From the NCBI GenBank assembly GCA_032622095.1, contig CP136061.1:89832983-89896982 (forward strand): 64,000 nt of DNA, written 5' to 3'. The notes under the pieces are model-generated. The model worked only from the letters and a program-made list of their open reading frames with translations, had not been told where the DNA came from and made no database searches. Position numbers and translations under genes: made by a program. Of this stretch, positions 60,119-64,000 are shown one piece after another (the stretch's first letter is position 1; every line of letters begins with the position of its first letter). The DNA comes from Siphonodentalium dalli. Lineage: Eukaryota > Mollusca > Scaphopoda > Gadilida > Siphonodentaliidae.

Positions 60119-60508
60119 TTAACCCTTTACCCAACAGAAAGGCCCTGTGCCAATGCATTCTCTTATATATGCGAGTCGACCATAGGTCGCCTCGCATATA
60201 TAAGAGAATGCATTGGCTTAACACATTAAAAATTATAAAATTGTTAAAGAATGTAAGAAAAAATGGTAAAAAGTGTTAAAAAAAGATTTTGTTTAGGCCA
60301 ATGCATTCTCTTATATATGCGAGGCGACCTATGGTCGACTCGCATATATAAGAGAATGCATTGGCACAGGGCATAACTGTAACTATCACAATGTGGTCAA
60401 GGAGCCGGTTCCAATGATATCCATATTTGTATGGTTCTATTGAGACAGACCGAAGATATTTTAGGCTGTTGAAGCTTTATTTGGCCAGTTTGTTGGGTAA
60501 AGGGTTAA
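60119..60508. mobile_element. PiggyBac-type MITE carrying two 69-bp hairpins in opposite orientation
   Basis: TTAA on both sides (60119-60122, 60505-60508) with perfect ends CCCTTTACCCAACA and TGTTGGGTAAAGGG. Two copies of the conserved hairpin lie at 60149-60217 and 60297-60365. Their asymmetric loop text (GTCGACCATAGGTCGCC versus GGCGACCTATGGTCGAC) shows the first is inverted. Total 390 bp, no ORF. Confidence 0.93.
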
Positions 60509-60611
60509 ATAGGGCTAACGACTGGTTAACCTTCCATCAATCTAATGCTGTGGGTGGGTGGTTACCAAATGATGAAAACAAATAGACACTGTAGAAAATA
60601 TTTCTAGGTAT

Positions 60612-61083
60612 ATTTGCTGCAAGCCTGCAAATAGCGTGTCTGTCATTTGCAGAATGAGGTCCCCAGAGGGTGAATTTAGTGATGCTATCCCGCACAACGG
60701 ACTAGCATCACCAAATTCACCCTCTGGAGACCTCATTCTGCTTAGGCCTCATCCTCTGGGAAGTATCTATGGTATCAAATTAACATTGTTTTTAGTTACA
60801 TTTCCCTTCTAGGAAGTTTTTATATCCCCTAATTTGCAGAAGATAAAATTCATAATTGAGGTGCCCAATGGGTGCCCAATGGGTGAACATCACCAACTTC
60901 ATCTGGGGAACTTCAATCTGATCCTAGGTCTGCCATAGCATTTGAGGGCCTTAGCAGAATGAGGTCCCCAGAGGGTGAATTTAGTGATGCTATCCCACTA
61001 TGCGGGATAGCGTCACTAAATTCACCCTCTGGTGACCTCATTCTGCAAATGAGAGACACGCTATTTGCAGGCTTGATCTGCTG
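60612..61083. mobile_element. CAAGCC foldback element, 456 bp, with 8-bp target duplication
   Basis: The element spans 60620-61075 with ends CAAGCCTGCAAATAGCGTG and its inverse. Flanks ATTTGCTG and ATCTGCTG agree at seven of eight. Two hairpin modules sit at the ends around a spacer. The terminal variant GCAAATAGCG differs from GAAATAGTG in the copies at 50409 and 55129, and does so at both ends together. Confidence 0.92.
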
Positions 61084-61189
61084 GTACAATAGATTGTGTC
61101 ATCAATTTTTACTCTGGTCACGCCCGTAGCTGTGGAATATGATCTCTACTATCTAAAGATTCATGGCATGATCTACTGATATTCCGAGG
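61084..61189. other. Short unassigned spacer
   Basis: Nothing recognised. Confidence 0.4.
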
Positions 61190-61302
61190 ATCTACAGCTC
61201 GTCCCCAATTTATAGCGGAATTTACGAAACGAGTTCAGTAAATTCCTAATTTACTGGAAGAGTTTTGTAAATTCCGCTATAAACTGGGGACGAGTTGTAG
61301 AT
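61190..61302. repeat. Foldback palindrome of about 113 bp
   Basis: CTACAGCTCGTCCCCAATTT, ATAGCGGAATTTAC and CAGTAAATT pair with the inverse text ending AACTGGGGACGAGTTGTAG. Arms of about 52 bp with a few mismatches and a CCTAA loop. Resembles a small palindromic MITE, seen once here. Confidence 0.9.
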
Positions 61303-61761
61303 TCTATTTATTACATGATCCAAAACCTCGATAAAACATACTTAAATCAACAAATTGGACATAAAACTAACACCGGCTTCTATAATGCATGCAATGACAT
61401 TTCACCTAACTAGAATTGTTTGCCTTCGTAATGAGATAGTCCCAGATAAATAAAGACTCATTGACGTCTTTATTGGCGTATATTTAATGAAATAACTTTT
61501 AAAACTCTTCATTCATTAGATTTTGTTGGAAAAATATTGGAAGCCATAGTATTTTAAGACATAGCATACGTAATGTAAACAGACGACAAACCGGAAGTCA
61601 ATGGTCGCCTGGCAATATTTCCTGTTATGCAACAAACGTCTCATATCACAATTTATAGAATGGGTTTATTGAAGGAATAAGGGTAGGATCATGTAATAAA
61701 ATTTATGTCATATCCAACTCACCATTAAAATATTAGCAAACTTTAAACTTGACATGAATAA
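61303..61761. other. Unassigned DNA
   Basis: Nothing recognised. Confidence 0.45.
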
Positions 61762-62248
61762 TTAAATGCCCACTTAATTTTCGAGTTGCTGATTATTTTT
61801 TTTATAGTGACTTAATATACGGATTTAATAACAATCTATGCCATAAAATATGATTAAAATACTATAATTCATCACTATTTGAAACATCTGTGTCTCAGAA
61901 GATGCCCACAGGGAAATAGAAAACTTCTGAAATCACAGAATGACTCCCCCCCCCCCCCTCTTTGGCACCCAGAATGCAACAGAATTCAAACTTTTTCAAT
62001 GGAAGGGGAAGAACTCTATCTTTAATATATAGAGTTATTCCCCCTGAATTGAAAATAATACTGATTTTTACTTCAATCTTGATGACAAAATATGTTGGCA
62101 ACTCAACAAAAACAACATGTCCACAGTTTATTACACCGGATACATTGATAATACAATGGTTTGGAGCTTCCTCTTTCAAATGGTATATAATATGGCATAT
62201 ATTGTATATAATGTAATCTGGGGGTTCGAAAATTAAGTGGGCCTTTAA
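61762..62248. mobile_element. TTAA-flanked element with GCCCACTTAATTTTCGA ends
   Basis: TTAA at 61762-61765 and 62245-62248. The left end ATGCCCACTTAATTTTCGA and right end TCGAAAATTAAGTGGGCCT are inverse copies apart from one base. The interior (61.8-62.2 kb) contains a C homopolymer at about 61946 and a 119-codon minus-strand frame without domains. The end sequence differs from the CCCTTT families, so this is a separate TTAA-targeting family (piggyBac or Kolobok type). Confidence 0.82.
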
Positions 62249-62461
62249 ACACATTAATTACAAACGTGCTCATCTAAAATAAAAATTTGACTACAGATGA
62301 AAGCTCCAGTAAACAACAGATATAAACATCACAGCCAGAGATATAAATAGCATATAATTAATTATTGTTAAAAGACTAAATTTTTCAAAAGAAAAAATAT
62401 TCCATATGTCAGAACAAAAACTAATTCAACAGGAATGTGATTTAGCCCCCATAGTATTAGT

Positions 62462-62648
62462 AGAGAGGTTCTTGCAAAATCACAGTTAACCTGAAAACCC
62501 ACGCATGCAACCCTTTCGTTTTTTCGTTTTTATACAAACTTGTGCAGAATTGAGAACTGTTATCGTGTACATCAGCCCTGCGCATGCTTTTAAAAATAAT
62601 CTGGCCTGATAAATGGGAAATTGACTGTGATTTTGCGAAACCTCTCTG
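62462..62648. mobile_element. Small TIR element of about 187 bp
   Basis: AGAGAGGTTCTTGCAAAATC plus ACAGT at the left and ACTGTGATTTTGCGAAACCT plus CTCT at the right are inverse copies of about 27 bp with two differences. No target duplication identified and no coding capacity. Confidence 0.78.
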
Positions 62649-62832
62649 CTATTGTCAAAATTAAACAACATCTATACAATTCACCACAATTGAAATGTGC
62701 GCACTCTGAAATTTAGGACAACACAAAACTACCTTGCCACTACAAGTGTCTCATGTATGAGAATATGCAAACGTGTATAGAATGGAAGATATTTAATACA
62801 TTGATGGAGCAAAAGCCTGAAAATACAATTGT

Positions 62833-63103
62833 TTGCATTGGCCTAACAATTTTTCATCATTTGTTATTATTTTTTACAATTTTAATTAATTTTTTCTTAT
62901 AATCTTTAACAGACTTATTTTGTAGGTTTAGTGCCAGGGAATCTTACGTTTTACCTGGGCATCGAAATTATTACTATGAATACCTGGTGATAGTTTTGAG
63001 TTATAACATGCCCCTAAGGTTTTAACCAGTTTGTTTTTAAATTCGCTATAGCATGCTTAAGCGGACCCAAAAAAAATTCGGCCCCTGGCATTGAAAGGGT
63101 TAA
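62833..63103 (-). mobile_element. PiggyBac-type MITE, truncated at the hairpin
   Basis: Reverse complement of about 31990-32255. The right side is intact (CTGGCATTGAAAGGG then TTAA at 63100-63103). The other side stops eight or nine bases into the 69-bp hairpin (GCATTGGCC), so the hairpin and far end are missing. Confidence 0.88.
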
Positions 63104-63525
63104 AGACATGTTAAACTGGTTTTTTTTCATGGTTTTCAAGAATCTTTTCTCAAAATATTTCAAAAAACACATTTAAGTATCTCAGAATAGGTTGATTTCT
63201 AAGTAAAAGAATTGTGTATTAAAATTTATACAAAAATAGTCAAGAGTAGTTTAATGTCAATCTTGCAGAGTAAAATATGCACATGAAGTCATAAGAATAT
63301 GTCAAAATAAAAAAATTAATTAAAAAAAAAACTTTCAAGCCTAACTACCGACCCTTTTTTTTCTGGCTTGTAACCCAAACCAGACATTTAATTTTCTCTG
63401 GCCTTAGATTTATAACAGAATAATGCTGTGTGCTGGCAATTTGATACAATATTAATTAAATTACCTGATTTTAATATTAAGCAAGTTTATTTGCTATGTG
63501 CCCCAGTGGAGTGTTTCACATCACT
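63104..63525. other. Unassigned DNA
   Basis: AT-rich, with an A-rich run near 63305-63330. No gene recognised. Confidence 0.45.
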
Positions 63526-63767
63526 TTAACCCTTCATTTACTAAATACTCATTTACGAGTAGTTCCCTTATGAATATTCAAATAATAATTTCAACAAACA
63601 GCCTTTATTATCTAAACATTGCCTTCCGATGAATAGTAATCTTTTTGTAATTATATTAATTAATATCTGCTTATATTTCCTGAACATCCCTCCAAGTGAA
63701 TAATTGACTATTCCAATGTATGCTTTTAAAACTGATGGCAGAATCCATTTAGTAAAGGAAGGGTATA
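63526..63767. mobile_element. TTAA-family MITE, hairpin subfamily, decayed right border
   Basis: Left TTAACCCTTCATTTACTAAA with CATTTACGAGTAGTTCCC; right AATCCATTTAGTAAAGGAAG then GGTATA, where TTAA would be expected. The internal hairpin is mostly lost. Same family as 48689 and 51454, and its left end is the text amplified in the 66-bp satellite. Confidence 0.82.
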
Positions 63768-64000
63768 GCAGTAAACCTGTTCAATTATAACGGCTTTTGT
63801 CCTAAATCATTTGGTGTAGTGTACATCAAACGAAGTCGCTAAATTCCCAATATAGATTGTAATCTTTTGCTAATTGTTATGAGGTATAAAAAATTTGGTA
63901 ATACTGATTTTCAGCGCATCTAATACTATTGAAGCATCAATTTACACATGAATACATGTACATGGGTGACCCGCCATATCAAATCCAGTCATAAGTCGGG
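63768..64000. other. Unassigned DNA at window end
   Basis: Nothing recognised. Confidence 0.4.

Overview
This is a eukaryotic genomic window: AT-rich, intron-containing, and crowded with short non-autonomous transposons. It looks like a marine invertebrate, perhaps a mollusc or brachiopod. I base that on the style of its repeats (GGGGGTATA elements with TCCGTCCG tracts, tandem-unit repeats, piggyBac-type and mariner-type MITEs), not on any diagnostic gene, so the taxon is only a guess.

Two genes are well supported. (1) A complete seven-exon TIPRL/TIP41-like gene lies on the + strand (coding span 26443-55112, 270 codons). Its reading frame stays open across all six introns and it keeps family blocks such as [24 protein letters not shown] and MLREYTSR. 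Intron 4 alone is 18.1 kb and is almost entirely repeats. (2) An intact single-exon tyrosine recombinase of the Crypton/DUF3504 type lies on the - strand (14011-15459). It is bracketed by two inverted copies of a large palindrome.

Layout. 1-10 kb: mostly unassigned DNA with a CT tract, a 170-180 bp minisatellite (4.8-6.05 kb), a short TIR element (6.9-7.25 kb) and a tandem-unit repeat (8.05-9.01 kb). 10-12.3 kb: two members of a TIR family with 9-bp target duplications, then a 1.1 kb hAT-type element with an 8-bp duplication. 13.1-16.1 kb: the Crypton-like locus. 16.7-22.9 kb: nested inverted repeats, including a 1.09 kb inverted pair and clusters of a GGGCCAGCTCGCCC motif. 23-26.4 kb: unassigned DNA and a 1.06 kb TIR element ending about 220 bp before the TIPRL start codon. 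26.4-55.1 kb: TIPRL. 55.1-64 kb: an intergenic mosaic of TTAA-flanked, 6-bp-TSD, 8-bp-TSD and palindromic elements.

In many places the repeats can be dated and classified from the window itself, because filled and empty sites are both present. Examples are the hAT-type element at 41328, the 6-bp-TSD element at 38488 and the foldback element at 50409. The most notable structures are the Crypton-like locus, a 69-bp hairpin kept unchanged in four TTAA-element sites, a 66-bp satellite built from the tip of a TTAA element, a duplicated splice acceptor before TIPRL exon 4, and a near-identical 1566-bp tandem array carrying reverse-transcriptase debris.
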